Of a DNA stretch of 64,000 nucleotides, positions 53,945 through 63,920 are shown in pieces. The stretch spans positions 10,651,871 to 10,715,870 of the forward strand of contig OW804096.1 of the NCBI GenBank assembly GCA_942159475.1, written 5' to 3'. The notes under the pieces are model-generated. The model was given only the letters and a program-made list of their open reading frames with translations, made no database searches and was not told the origin of the DNA. Both the position numbers and the translations under genes were made by a program. This stretch comes from Sthenelais limicola. Its lineage: Eukaryota > Annelida > Polychaeta > Phyllodocida > Sigalionidae. Position 1 is the stretch's first letter. Every line of letters begins with the position of its first letter.

Positions 53945-54181
53945 TGGGTCAGATTTTCAGAAAATGTACAATTGGCTTCGGTACACATTTAGTAAATGTT
54001 GCTAAATTAGGCTGCAATTTGGTCAATACTGGGTAAATTCAAGTATATTCGGCATTGCATTGATTCTAGCAATCTGTTTGGCTAGGATGAACTGTATTTT
54101 GAACTTTATTTGCTTCTAAAATTTGGGTTTGTTGAAAAGTGTGGTGAAGTTGAATTGTACATTTTCTGACAATCTGACCCA
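53945..54181 (+). mobile_element. R1 MITE, subfamily A
   Basis: Full length, flanked by TA. Confidence 0.87.
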
Positions 54182-54495
54182 TATAGGTGGGGAAAACTCT
54201 CATGCCTCCATATATAACAAATGCCCCATTTCTACTACACCTGCTATGGGTGGTCTGTAATAAATCAGTAATAGTGGTGGTTTCACCAACACCACCCTCA
54301 TCAGAAACCCATATTCATACCAGCTGTAATCAATCTAGGCTGATTGCATTAGTCACTGCCTTGTTAACCAGCAATAAATATTCTTATCAGTGCATGTAAT
54401 GGAGTAAGCAGATTATGCTTTACTACGGTGGCTTAATACTCACAGCCATAAACAACTTCTTGGGTTGCCTTGGGTGGCAGGTGTATGGTGGCTTA

Positions 54496-54708
54496 AGAGT
54501 GGTCTCCACTGGCTGCGGTAAGCTCTGCGGTAAGCCTTGCGATGGTGCTGTGTTGTTGAGAAGGGGCGAGATTCTGTGACTACATGGTTCACTGACCATG
54601 TAGGCAAGGACCTCGTCATTCCTCACCACCTACAGAACCAACACAAACCATTGCAAGGCTTACCGCAGAGCTTACCACGGAGCTTACCGCAGCCAGTGGA
54701 GACCACCC
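54496..54708. mobile_element. R10 element, full length
   Basis: About 213 bp with long inverted repeats: GAGTGGTCTCCACTGGCTGC at left and GCAGCCAGTGGAGACCACCC at right, each continuing into GGTAAGCTCTGCGGTAAGCC. Flanked by TTAA on both sides, so a TTA/TAA or a TTAA duplication cannot be told apart. Confidence 0.75.
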
Positions 54709-55230
54709 TTAACATTCTCCAATAGTATTTCCATGACAAGGATTTGGCTCAGATCTTGGAATGAAAGACAATGAGCAGTGTCTCTAATAATAGATCGATT
54801 ATGATAAGGATCTGTTCTGATATTGCACATGGTTGATGATTAACGATTCTGTCTGTAATTCTGAGAGATCTGAGAATTATACATTTTTTTGTTAATCGTA
54901 GATCCCTTAAATCATCCTTCTAGTCACCCCTTTCTTTTTCTCCTGTCACCCAGTATAAAATACGAAAATATAAATAGTTGTCTTCAGCTTGGAAAAAAGG
55001 AGAAATTCCTTGTTTTCACCTCCATTTGCAAAAGAGTAATTGTTGCGCATGAAACCTCCATTTGTTTCATAATGCGTATAGATAGTGGTGTATCTCTGTT
55101 AACCAGTACGTTCCCATTCAAATCTAAATCTAATGGATTCAGTCCACCAAACATTCTTTAACCGATCTTTTTCATAGGTAACAGTAAATTATTGGACAGC
55201 CCCATACTCTGCTTTATTCGGAAGGGTATA
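54709..55230. other. No gene found
   Basis: A 90-codon frame at 54889-55161 has no recognisable motif. Confidence 0.5.
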
Positions 55231-55450
55231 TGGGTAAAATAATCAGATAATGTACAATTTGCCTTCACCAACCTTCTCAAATAACCCAAATTTAAGACAA
55301 AAAATCAGGTTCAAAATGCAGTTTAACATAACAGAACTGATACCTTAAATCAATACGATCCCAAATATAATCAGATATACCCGGTATTCTTCATTTTCAG
55401 CCAAATCTAGCAGAATGTCCTAAATGCGTAGAGCTGCCAATTTCATTTTG
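55231..55450 (-). mobile_element. R1 MITE, B-like, right end replaced
   Basis: Left end TGGGTAAAATAATCAG. At the right it passes from GAGCTGCCAATTTCATTTT directly into an R6 tail unit, losing its terminal repeat. Confidence 0.7.
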
Positions 55451-55452
55451 TT

Positions 55453-55495
55453 GATAAGGCCGTAAAGCAACCAATCTCAGTCACTCACTCAATGT
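55453..55495 (+). mobile_element. R6 tail fragment
   Basis: GTTGATAAGGCCGTAAAGCA then ACCAATCTCAGTCACTCAC, joined to a broken R1 copy. Confidence 0.6.
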
Positions 55496-55829
55496 AAAAT
55501 TGCCTCAATGCGCATCACCTATTGAATACAACAGGCCAGACACTCCTGTAGTGACTAATGACGCCACTCAAGGTCACAGAGTGCAGGTGAGCCCCTACAG
55601 TTGTGGTTAGAGTGGAGGCAGAATAATTATGCCCTTATTCATCCATGGAGAAAAGGGCCCTAAATGGACCTTCAAAGCTGAATAATGGGCCTACTCTACT
55701 ATGTGTGCTTGCTACGCAATGTCTAGACTCTCTAGGGGTTGCAGGCCAAGGCCAGTGAATGGCATTGCTTTAAAGCTGTGTTATTCACAACCACTTTAAC
55801 CAAACTAAATGGGGCATTTTGAAGAAGTA

Positions 55830-56121
55830 AGTGAGATTGGTTGCTTTACGTCCTTATCAACACATTTAAGATGGTTATATCAAGGGCGGGAGAGCTGAGA
55901 GGGAGTGAGTGAGTGAGTGAGGTTGGTTGCTTTACGCCCTTATCAACACATTTAAGATGGTTATATCAAGGGCGGGAGAGCTGAGAGGGAGGCAGTTTAT
56001 GATCATACCCAGAAAAAAGGAGAAGAAGGGAGAGAGAGACAGAGAAAAAGATGGAGAAGAGGAGAGAGACAGACAGAGAAAAAGAGACAGAAAGGCCCTT
56101 TAAGATCTTACCCGGGACCAT
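55830..56121 (-). mobile_element. R6 copy with a 20-bp target duplication
   Basis: Read on the minus strand: head starting ATGGTCCCGGGTAAG, one and a half CT-rich head units, two 73-bp tail units, ending CCAATCTCACT. The same 20-bp word starting TGGGGCATTTTGAAG flanks it at 55810-55829 and 56122-56141. Confidence 0.82.
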
Positions 56122-56141
56122 TGGGGCATTTTGAAGAAGTA

Positions 56142-57317
56142 TTGATGATAAATGAAATCTATAGGATCAATGAATATTGATGTAATTAATTGTAAGACGT
56201 ACTTTTTCGTTATAATACCCATGTAGTCTTGCCAATAGTAACTCTTGTATGTATCTAACTGTTTTATTATAAGGAATATGAAATGGAGATTTAAAGAGGT
56301 ATAATAGTTATTGAGAGATGTTAATTAAGTGAATGAAATATGTAACTGTTAAACAATACAACTCTTTTTTATACTCCCTGTCTTTTGGAGGCTCTGGCCT
56401 GTTCCTTTTAGTTACTTCTGTTAATTTAAATGCAACTTGCTTCTATTCCATTTGTTAATTCATGCAAGTCAGCATTATGTAGTACCACAACCTTACCCTT
56501 TTTTAAACTGTTTATTCGACAAAATCTCGCAGGGTGTGATACTTTTCATCATTTATAAGGCCACAATTAAATATCTGGTTATTCAAAACTTTGTTGTTTT
56601 TTATTGACAAACTTTATTCAGTCTCTCAACAAATCCATCCATTCTGACTAGGGCGATTAACAATTCGTGAGATACAAAAGCCCTTTTCTTCCGCTTCTAA
56701 GAACCTGCTTTTGAACAAGGAAAACTGCATTTTGAACCTGCTTTAGAAAAAGGAAAACTGCATTTTGAACCTGCTTTAGAAAAAGGAAAACTGCATTTTG
56801 AACCTGCTTTAGAGAAAGGAAAACCGCATTTTGAACCTGCTTTAGAAAAAAGAAAACTGCATTTTGAACATTTTTCTTGTAGACAAAAGAAAAAACTTTG
56901 TTAAGGCCGGATTTCGAGCAGCAGATCTATAATACACGACTAATATAAATGGGAGTTTAACAAGGTCCAGATCTCAACTGGGCCAATTTTAAATAGGTCA
57001 CCTTTACTCTGATTGACTGTTTACAATTTCTAACCAGTCTCCTTATTGGCCATGGCATTTAGTCTGAGACAGATGTCCCTGTGTTAGACACTAAGTTTGC
57101 GGTTTGTGAATGATGGACTTCCATGGCCAGCAAGTATTTATAAATATAGCAGTAGCCCTTACATTAAGTACACTTTCATATTTTTATGAAATGCTATGTA
57201 GTATAAAATATTATTGAGGAAATTACAGGGTTTTAACACGCCTGGAGTACCTTTTTCTTTATTAAATACTTCTGGGGAAGGTTTCCTACCACAACAACAA
57301 GAACAGCAGACATTATA
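56142..57317. other. No gene found apart from the 33-bp minisatellite
   Basis: AT-rich sequence on both sides of the array. Confidence 0.5.
56701..56870 (+). repeat. 33-bp tandem repeat, about five units
   Basis: Unit CCTGCTTTAGAAAAAGG plus AAAACTGCATTTTGAA. The word AAACTGCATTTTGAACCTG is identical to the core of the R1 copy at 51048. Confidence 0.88.
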
Positions 57318-57522
57318 TGGGTCAGATTTCCAGAAAATTCTGCTAAATTAGGCTGCAATTTGGCCAATACTAGGTAAATTCGAGTATATTCGGTATTGCA
57401 TTAATTCTAGCAATCTGTTTGGTTAGGTTGAACTGTATTTTGAACTTTATTTTCGTCTGAGATGTGGGTTATTTAAGAAGATTGGCGAAGTTGAATTGTA
57501 CATTTCCTGAAAATCTGACCCA
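57318..57522 (+). mobile_element. R1 MITE, subfamily A, deleted
   Basis: The left repeat jumps from TCCAGAAAA to TTCTGCTAAATT, losing about 30 bp. Flanked by TA. Confidence 0.84.
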
Positions 57523-57558
57523 TATCATTGATGTTGATACAGCAGTCACTTTTAAGTA

Positions 57559-57671
57559 AAGGGCCTAGTCCACCAAGCCGATTCTCATGCAATTTTGCAC
57601 CGCAGAGGACTCTTTTGCATTAAATTCTGTGAGAATCACATGAGAATCGGCTTATAGTGGACCAGGCCTTT
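57559..57671. mobile_element. R4 element
   Basis: Starts AAAGGGCCTAGTCCACCAAG and ends ATAGTGGACCAGGCCTTTA, with the GCACCGCAGAGGACTC core intact. Confidence 0.78.
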
Positions 57672-57775
57672 AGGGTCACTTTTCGATTGCCTAAAAACGG
57701 CCCCGGGTTGAATTCCAACGTCGAAAAACCACCCCTGGGTCACTTTTGGACGGGGTCATTTTTCGATCTGATAAA
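57672..57775 (+). repeat. Repeated GGGTCACTTTTCGAT words between R4 and R2
   Basis: GGGTCACTTTTCGATTG, GGGTCACTTTTGGACG and GGGGTCATTTTTCGATC occur within 100 bp. Origin unknown. Confidence 0.4.
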
Positions 57776-58184
57776 TGTGATGGGTTCCAGGAATGTGTGT
57801 CACAAGTCGCAAAATTGATATTTTTCAAAGTGTTTTTTCACAAGATCTCTTCATTGAAATGCTCTGATGTTTGGAGCTTTTAGCACTTATGGTCATATCA
57901 ATCCATGTAACAAATTCTAGGACATGGTATATCAAAATTATATCCTTGCGTTTTGAAGGCCTTCGTATATTTAGTTACTTTACTGGTAATTACCCATCCA
58001 GAAACTTTGCAAACCCCTTTTTTTCTCCAAAAAAAATATCATACTTAAAATATAGAAATACATATTAGGTGTCCTAGTGTTTACTATCATTGGAATCGGC
58101 TTGACCCTATTTTCAAATATGGTGATATATATCTCAAAATCCATATTTTGCGACTTATGACTTATCTTCCTAAAACGGGTCACA
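57776..58184. mobile_element. R2 element, full length
   Basis: Same orientation as the 48-kb copy. Ends TGTGATGGGTTCCAGGAA and CCTAAAACGGGTCACA. Confidence 0.77.
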
Positions 58185-58342
58185 TATGTACACACACCAT
58201 TATAGGTTCTCACATGGCCCAGAAATATGTGCATCCATTCCACCAGTTACAATCAGTGAAGTGAATCAACGAATGGTTGTGATTTACTAATTGTTTTGTT
58301 TGAAGCCAATCTCTGTGTACCATACGGGACTGCATGGTTCTA

Positions 58343-58571
58343 TGGGTCAGATTTTCAGAAATTTGCAGCACTACACATTTAGGAAATTCTCCTAAATTAG
58401 GCTGAAAAATGAAAAATACCAGGTATATCTGAGTATATTTGGTATAGCATTGATTTAAAGTTTCAGTTCTGTTACGTTAAACTGCATTTTGAAGCTCATT
58501 TTTTACTTTAATGTGGGTTATTTGAGGGTATTGGCGAAGGCGAATTGGACATTTTCTGAAAATCTGACCCA
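58343..58571 (+). mobile_element. R1 MITE, subfamily B
   Basis: Full copy with about 8 bp lost in the left repeat; flanked by TA. Confidence 0.85.
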
Positions 58572-59029
58572 TATATGTTGGCCTCCTTAATGAAGGCCTG
58601 GGAATCTCTACTTCTGGCTTCATTCCTGCTCATGTGAAAATGGAACTGGGAAAACATGCTCTACTTACTCGAACATACTCTACTTACTCAACCACCAAAG
58701 CATTAAGAAATTTGTGTTTGTTTAGATCGCTTGATCTACACAAGAAGTGGAATACTAGTGGCATATCAACTATCATTTTTTAGTTTAGTTTTCTTAGATT
58801 TTAATTAGTTTTTAATTTCAATTTCTTAGACGTTAATTCTGCAATCATTTTTCCATTCTTGATGAGAGAAACTAATTGTCAGACAAAGCTGAAAAATGCA
58901 TCGGACTACAACGTGACATTTCATGTTGAATACAATCAATTAAAAAACCCAAACTTCAGACATGGGAAGTGGCTACGAGAATTGCCTAATAATCGGCTGC
59001 ATCATTCTTCACATGTAAGATCTGTTATA
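58572..59029. other. No gene found
   Basis: AT-rich unique sequence. Confidence 0.5.
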
Positions 59030-59256
59030 TGGGTCAGATGTTCTGAAAATGTACAATTCAACTTCGCCAATCTTTTCAAATAAGACAAACTTCAGACTAA
59101 AATAAAGTTCAAAATACAGTTCAACACAACCAAACAGATTGCTAGAATCAATACAATGCCGAATATACTCGAATTTAGCCTAATTGTAGTCTAATTTTGC
59201 AGAATTTACTAAATGTGTAAAGCTGCTTATTTAACATTTTCAAAAAATCTGACCCA
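59030..59256 (-). mobile_element. R1 MITE, subfamily A
   Basis: Slightly deleted copy (TGGGTCAG / CTGACCCA), flanked by TA. Confidence 0.85.
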
Positions 59257-59408
59257 TATGTATACAACTGTAGTAAAATGGAACAATAGTCGTAATTAAA
59301 GACAAAGGCGTCCCAGCTAATGACTGAAGAGAGGGTACACAAGACATAAAAGAAGAGGATGAGCTAAGAGAGAAAATGTCATGAGTAGGTAAACCTATTC
59401 TTAGGAAT

Positions 59409-59748
59409 GGTCCTTGTAAGACCATAAAGTGCCTTTCTGTCTCTTTTTCTCTGTCTCTCTCTCCCTTCTTCTCTATCTCTATTTCCTGGGTATGATCATA
59501 AACTGCCTCCCTCTCAGCTCTCCCGCCCTTGATATAACCTTCAATGTGTTGATAAGGGCGTAAAGCAACCAATCTCACTCACTCACTCCCTCTCAGCTCT
59601 CCCGCCCTTGATATAACCTTCAATGTGTTGATAAGGGCGTAAAGCAACCAATCTCACTCACTCACTCCCTCTCAGCTCTCCCGCCCTTGATATAACCTTC
59701 AATGTGTTGATAAGGGCGTAAAGCAACCAATCTCACTCACTCACTCAC
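59409..59748 (+). mobile_element. R6 copy with an 11-bp target duplication
   Basis: Starts GGTCCTTGTAAGACCATAAA, one head unit, three 73-bp tail units, ending CACTCACTCAC. TTCTTAGGAAT flanks it at 59398-59408 and 59749-59759. Confidence 0.82.
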
Positions 59749-59894
59749 TTCTTAGGAATACAAAGCGAGATTGTGACATCTAACCTAAAGCACTTCATTT
59801 ATTCCTTTGTATCAATTCATTCACCGATGTGTTCAATATCTAGATACATGTAAATAAATGAATATATGGGTATTTCAAAAATAAAACAAATATA

Positions 59895-60133
59895 TGGGTC
59901 AGATTTTCAGAAAATGCACAATTGCCAGCTCTACACATTTAGTAAATTCTGCAAAATTTTACTAAAAAATGATACATACTAGCTGTATCTGAGTATATAT
60001 TCGGTATTGAGTTAATTCAAAGGATGTGTTTGGTTGTGTGGAATTGTGTTTTGAACCTCATTTCTGTATCAAATTCGGGTTATTTGGCAGGGTTTCTAAA
60101 TGTGAATTGTGCATTTTCTGGCAATTTCACCTA
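59895..60133 (+). mobile_element. R1 MITE, C-like, hybrid ends
   Basis: Left end is the common TGGGTCAG; right end is TTCTGGCAATTTCACCTA, a third terminal variant. Flanked by TA. Confidence 0.75.
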
Positions 60134-60467
60134 TATATTAATTGTCCATGCATCGTATGCAATCATGTAATCTCTAAAAAGTCAACTTGATGTAATGGGC
60201 TCCTTTACCAACACAATCCCTTTACAGAGTGACATGGAAGGTGGTAACACTATAAGAAAGGCATATTTAGGTGGGGAAAGAAGGCCAATATGTATAAGGA
60301 GGAAATAAACAAGGACAGGTTGACCTTGGATGTAATATGCATGGAAGGCTCTACAGGCGGCGCAGTTTACTGCTGGTCGAGTGGTGAATTTTGCAAGCCT
60401 TGCCTTGACAGACTCTAATGGCAAACTCTTTGTGTTGGAAACAATACTCTATCACTATCCTCATATA
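60134..60467. other. No gene found
   Basis: Unique spacer between R1 and R2 copies. Confidence 0.5.
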
Positions 60468-60896
60468 TGTGATGTGTTCCAGGAATGTGAGTCACAAGTC
60501 GCAGAATTGATATTTTTCAAAGTCGTTTACTTACAAGATCTCTTTGTTGGAATATTTTCATTTTTGGAGTGTCTAGTCCTTGTGGTTGTATGAATACATC
60601 TATACAATTTAATATGTTGTATGAATACATCTATACAAGACTTTTTATTAATTATATCAGTGCGTTTCTTAGATCATCACATTGAGTATATTTAGCTACT
60701 TTACTGGTAATTATGCAAACGTTTTTTTGTTTTTTTTCAAAAATAAAAATATCTAACTAAAAAGATAAAAGTACTTATTAGATGTCCTTAATGTTTACAT
60801 TCATTGGAGTCGGCTTGATCCCCTCTTTTCAAATATGGTGATATCTCAAAATCCATATTTTGCGACTTATGACTTATTTTCCTAAAACACATCACA
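60468..60896. mobile_element. R2 element, full length
   Basis: Ends TGTGATGTGTTCCAGGAA and CCTAAAACACATCACA, flanked by TA-rich sequence. A local duplication of GTATGAATACATCTATACAA lies near 60600. Confidence 0.77.
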
Positions 60897-61220
60897 TATA
60901 TTAAAGTGTGATCTGAAATCCAGGAGCCTGCTGTGAAGGATGAATGTTTGCACACGATATGACGCGTGGTCACCCACATGGGAGAAGTGGCATAGATGCT
61001 ATTGTGAACATGGCAGGCTTTTATTTGAGATATATCTCTATAGTTTCCCCCCAGCTTATTGCTATGAAAGCTGGGTCCCTCTTCCTATGTCCTGTTTGCT
61101 GTAGTAATGGATTTAAAGGAAATACTGTCTTTATGCAACACATTGAATAAAGTCATGCTCATAGAAGGACATATTCCAGAGCTTTGAAAAAGTTACAACT
61201 CAGAAGATGTCTTTCACATT

Positions 61221-61622
61221 AGGTTCAGATTTTAAGAAAATGTACAATTGGCAGCTTTACAAATTTTGTAACTTCTGCTAAATTAGACTGATATATAATA
61301 AATACTTTGTATATCTGAATTATTTTGGCATCATGATGATTAAAACTATCTCTTTCGTTGTGTTAAACTGCATTTTGAACGTAATATATCTGTTAGATTT
61401 GAATTATTTGAGAGGATTCAGGAAGCTGAATTGTACATTTTCAGAAATTTAAGACGAAAATAAAGTCATAATACAGTCAACACAGCCAAACAGATTGCTA
61501 GAATCATTGCAATGCCAACTATATTCAAATCTTCCTAGTATTGACCAAATTGCGACCTAATGTTGCAAAATTTACTAAATGTGTACAGCTGCTATTTGTA
61601 TATTTTCAGAAAATCTGACCCA
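61221..61622. mobile_element. Two R1 copies fused tail to tail
   Basis: A plus-oriented B-like copy runs from AGGTTCAG to GAATTGTACATTTTCAG (about 61446). It passes directly into a minus-oriented A copy starting AAATTTAAGACGAAAATAA and ending CTGACCCA. The inner terminal repeats are missing. Confidence 0.7.
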
Positions 61623-62034
61623 CAAAGGTTTGGAGTAGAGAGGTTCACTATTATCTATTCATTTGATACTTGTTGAATAAGTTTAATGGATGCGTCAGAC
61701 TGCAACATCAACCTCACCATTTTCAGATTACACGAAAAGGGTTGGACCGTGATACGGCACTGCCCCCATAATCAAGTGGATAGAAAAGTAACTAATTTGA
61801 TGGTGGATAATCTAAATGATGTGTTGACTTGGGTTAACGTCCCCCCAACACACTGTTACAACTGGCCATTGATTTGGGCCTCCACTCTTTAATTCAGTCG
61901 TTTAATTATGCAGTGGAATAACAGACATTTTAATTGAGGTAAAACTAAATCAATAAGGAATTGAAAGTGTTATGTTCTAATGACATGGACGTTTCTGACT
62001 GCCGTTTATTCATCCTTACTAGATCTACGATATA
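61623..62034. other. No gene supported; a 68-codon frame noted
   Basis: A frame at 61686-61892 (MDASDCNINLTIFRLHEKGW..) has fairly even amino-acid composition, unlike the repeat-derived frames, but no domain or splice context that I recognise. It could be chance or an exon relic. Confidence 0.25.
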
Positions 62035-62164
62035 TGGGTCAGATTTTCTGAAAATGTACAATTCACCTTCACCAATCCTCTCAAATAACTCAAATTTAAG
62101 GCAATAATGAGCTTCAAAATGCACTTTAAAATAGCAGAACTGGTACTTTAATCAATACAACACT
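62035..62164 (-). mobile_element. R1 MITE, subfamily B, truncated
   Basis: Left half only, from TGGGTCAG to TTTAATCAATACAAC; the right half is absent. Confidence 0.75.
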
Positions 62165-62552
62165 CGTAGATCCTTCTCACGCTATAGCCCTCGTTGTCTT
62201 ATTGCTAAATAGGTTGTTTCACGATCATCTATCGTAACTCAGTACGATGATTGACAGTGCTAAAACGATAATTTGTTAGAGTGTATCTATCCATGCCATG
62301 CATAAACATGTACCTTTCCTTGCCCTAACTGCACTGAGGGTACTTGCACTGAGGGTACTTGTTTCCCCAATCATAATTCCATCAAACCTAATCTCTCTGA
62401 TATTTTCTATGTCAATACTCTCAAGGTGACAGCCACTCTTAGTATCTAATTAGAGATGACAGCTACCATGAATAAATATTAGGGCAGCTCCAATAACATG
62501 TGGAGCAACTCTGAGCTGTAACTAAGGCTTGAGTTGCTCAGTGGAGGACATG

Positions 62553-62789
62553 AGGGTGAAGTCGCCAGAAAATGTACAATTCAACTTCACCAATCTTCTC
62601 AAATAAGTCAAATTTCAGAAGAAAAAAAAGTTCAAAATACAGTTCAAACTAGCCAAACAGATTGCTAGAATCAATGCAATGCCGAATATACTCGAATTTA
62701 CCTAGTATTGACAAGATTTGAGCCTGTTTTAGTCGAATTTACTTAATGTGTACAGCTGCCAATTGTACATTTTGTGAAAATCTGACCCA
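62553..62789 (-). mobile_element. R1 MITE, subfamily A, hybrid ends
   Basis: Left end AGGGTGAAGTCGCCAG (as at 1078), right end CTGACCCA. Flanked by TG on both sides. Confidence 0.83.
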
Positions 62790-62814
62790 TGAGTGCTAGA
62801 AGTTCAGTTTAGTT

Positions 62815-62880
62815 GGATAATGAGTCACAAGTCGCACAAAATGCATTAATAATTGAAAAGAAGAGATCAATCCGATTCAA
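62815..62880. mobile_element. R2 fragment
   Basis: AATGAGTCACAAGTCGCACAAAATG and AGAGATCAATCCGATTC match the left R2 arm; the rest is absent. Confidence 0.45.
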
Positions 62881-63375
62881 CAAACAACAAAGAAACCCCT
62901 CCCAAAAGCTGTTACTTTTCAATGCTTAAGATAAGATGTGTAATAAAGCAAAGTTCCTAACTTAAGGTACATATATATCATAGAATACATCAAAGCAAAG
63001 TTCCACCACAATCCATTGCCAATGAAAGTATTCCCAGTTATTTCCATAGATGTAAAAGGAAGACATCTGTCAATGGATTAATATACAGTAGGAAAAGCAG
63101 TTCTTTATGTTTGATGATGCATAGGTCTTTAATATATAAAACAAATTCCTAGCAGTATGCTTATTGATATAGTCAACACTTTACCCACATATACCATCTT
63201 CCTTCTTACCCATCTCTATTTCTTTTTATCCTACTTCGAGCCCATTCAGTCATTAGCTGGGCCGAGGATTTGTCTTTAATTGATTCTATGGTTTCATTTT
63301 CCAATTGTCTCGCTATATATCGCAGCTCTCTTTGAAATTTCATCTGTTGACATTGGCCACATTGAGCTATTTTAA

Positions 63376-63402
63376 TAGGGGAGTTGCATGGCCGCCATTT
63401 TC
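63376..63402 (+). mobile_element. R3 end fragment
   Basis: AATAGGGGAGTTGCATGGCC followed by GCCATTTT: the first 27 bp of R3 only. Confidence 0.5.
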
Positions 63403-63543
63403 TCATTTAGGTCTCGTCGATCTGTAGCTGAGATCCTGACCCATAAAGAGCATTGTCCCAATTCTGTGCCACATTGAGCTATTCTAATAATCCTCCAATT
63501 ACAATCCACAACTTATTAAATAGCTGACATATTCTACCACATA

Positions 63544-63836
63544 TGGGTCAGATTTTCAGAAAATGTACAATTGGCAGATTAACATTTTTTCTAAGTTCTG
63601 CTAAATTCGACTGAAAAATCATCAACACTAGGTATATGAGTATATTTGGTATTGCCTTGATTCAAACAGTCTGTTTGATTATATCTTTCAGTGCGAAAGA
63701 CCTGCTGTCAGCTCTAAAGCTACCATGCGAGTGGCGTCACGCCTACTGTGACGTCACGATTGAAAAAAAAAGTCTGTTTGATTATGTTGAACAGTATTTC
63801 GAACCTGGTCTCTCTCTTTTCTGAAAATCTGACCCA
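63544..63836 (+). mobile_element. R1 MITE, subfamily C, with a nested retroposon
   Basis: Intact ends flanked by TA. Interrupted at 63683-63770 by a poly(A)-tailed insert with a 15-bp duplication. About 45 bp before the right end are missing. Confidence 0.82.
63683..63770 (+). mobile_element. 88-bp poly(A)-tailed retroposon with a 15-bp target duplication
   Basis: The insert starts ATCTTTCAGTGCGAAAG (a small hairpin) and ends GATTG followed by eight A. AGTCTGTTTGATTAT flanks it at 63668-63682 and 63771-63785. Removing the insert and one repeat restores the R1-C sequence seen at 47688. This is the signature of LINE-type target-primed insertion of a small RNA copy. I do not recognise the source RNA. 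Confidence 0.8.
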
Positions 63837-63920
63837 TATATTGCAATATGGAAAGGTCTTGATATTTTCATTTACACTCTGATGTGTCAATAACATCTAT
63901 CATACGGGTAATAACACATA

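Larger units (their letters stand above)
62790..63543. other. No gene found
   Basis: Contains an R2 fragment (62815) and an R3 end (63376). TTGAGCTATTTTAATAG and TTGAGCTATTCTAATAA near 63363 and 63475 are a short direct repeat around the R3 fragment. Confidence 0.45.

Noticed and set aside
61686..61892. 68-codon ORF as a host exon
   Set aside because: No domain, splice context or upstream gene structure; kept only as a note.
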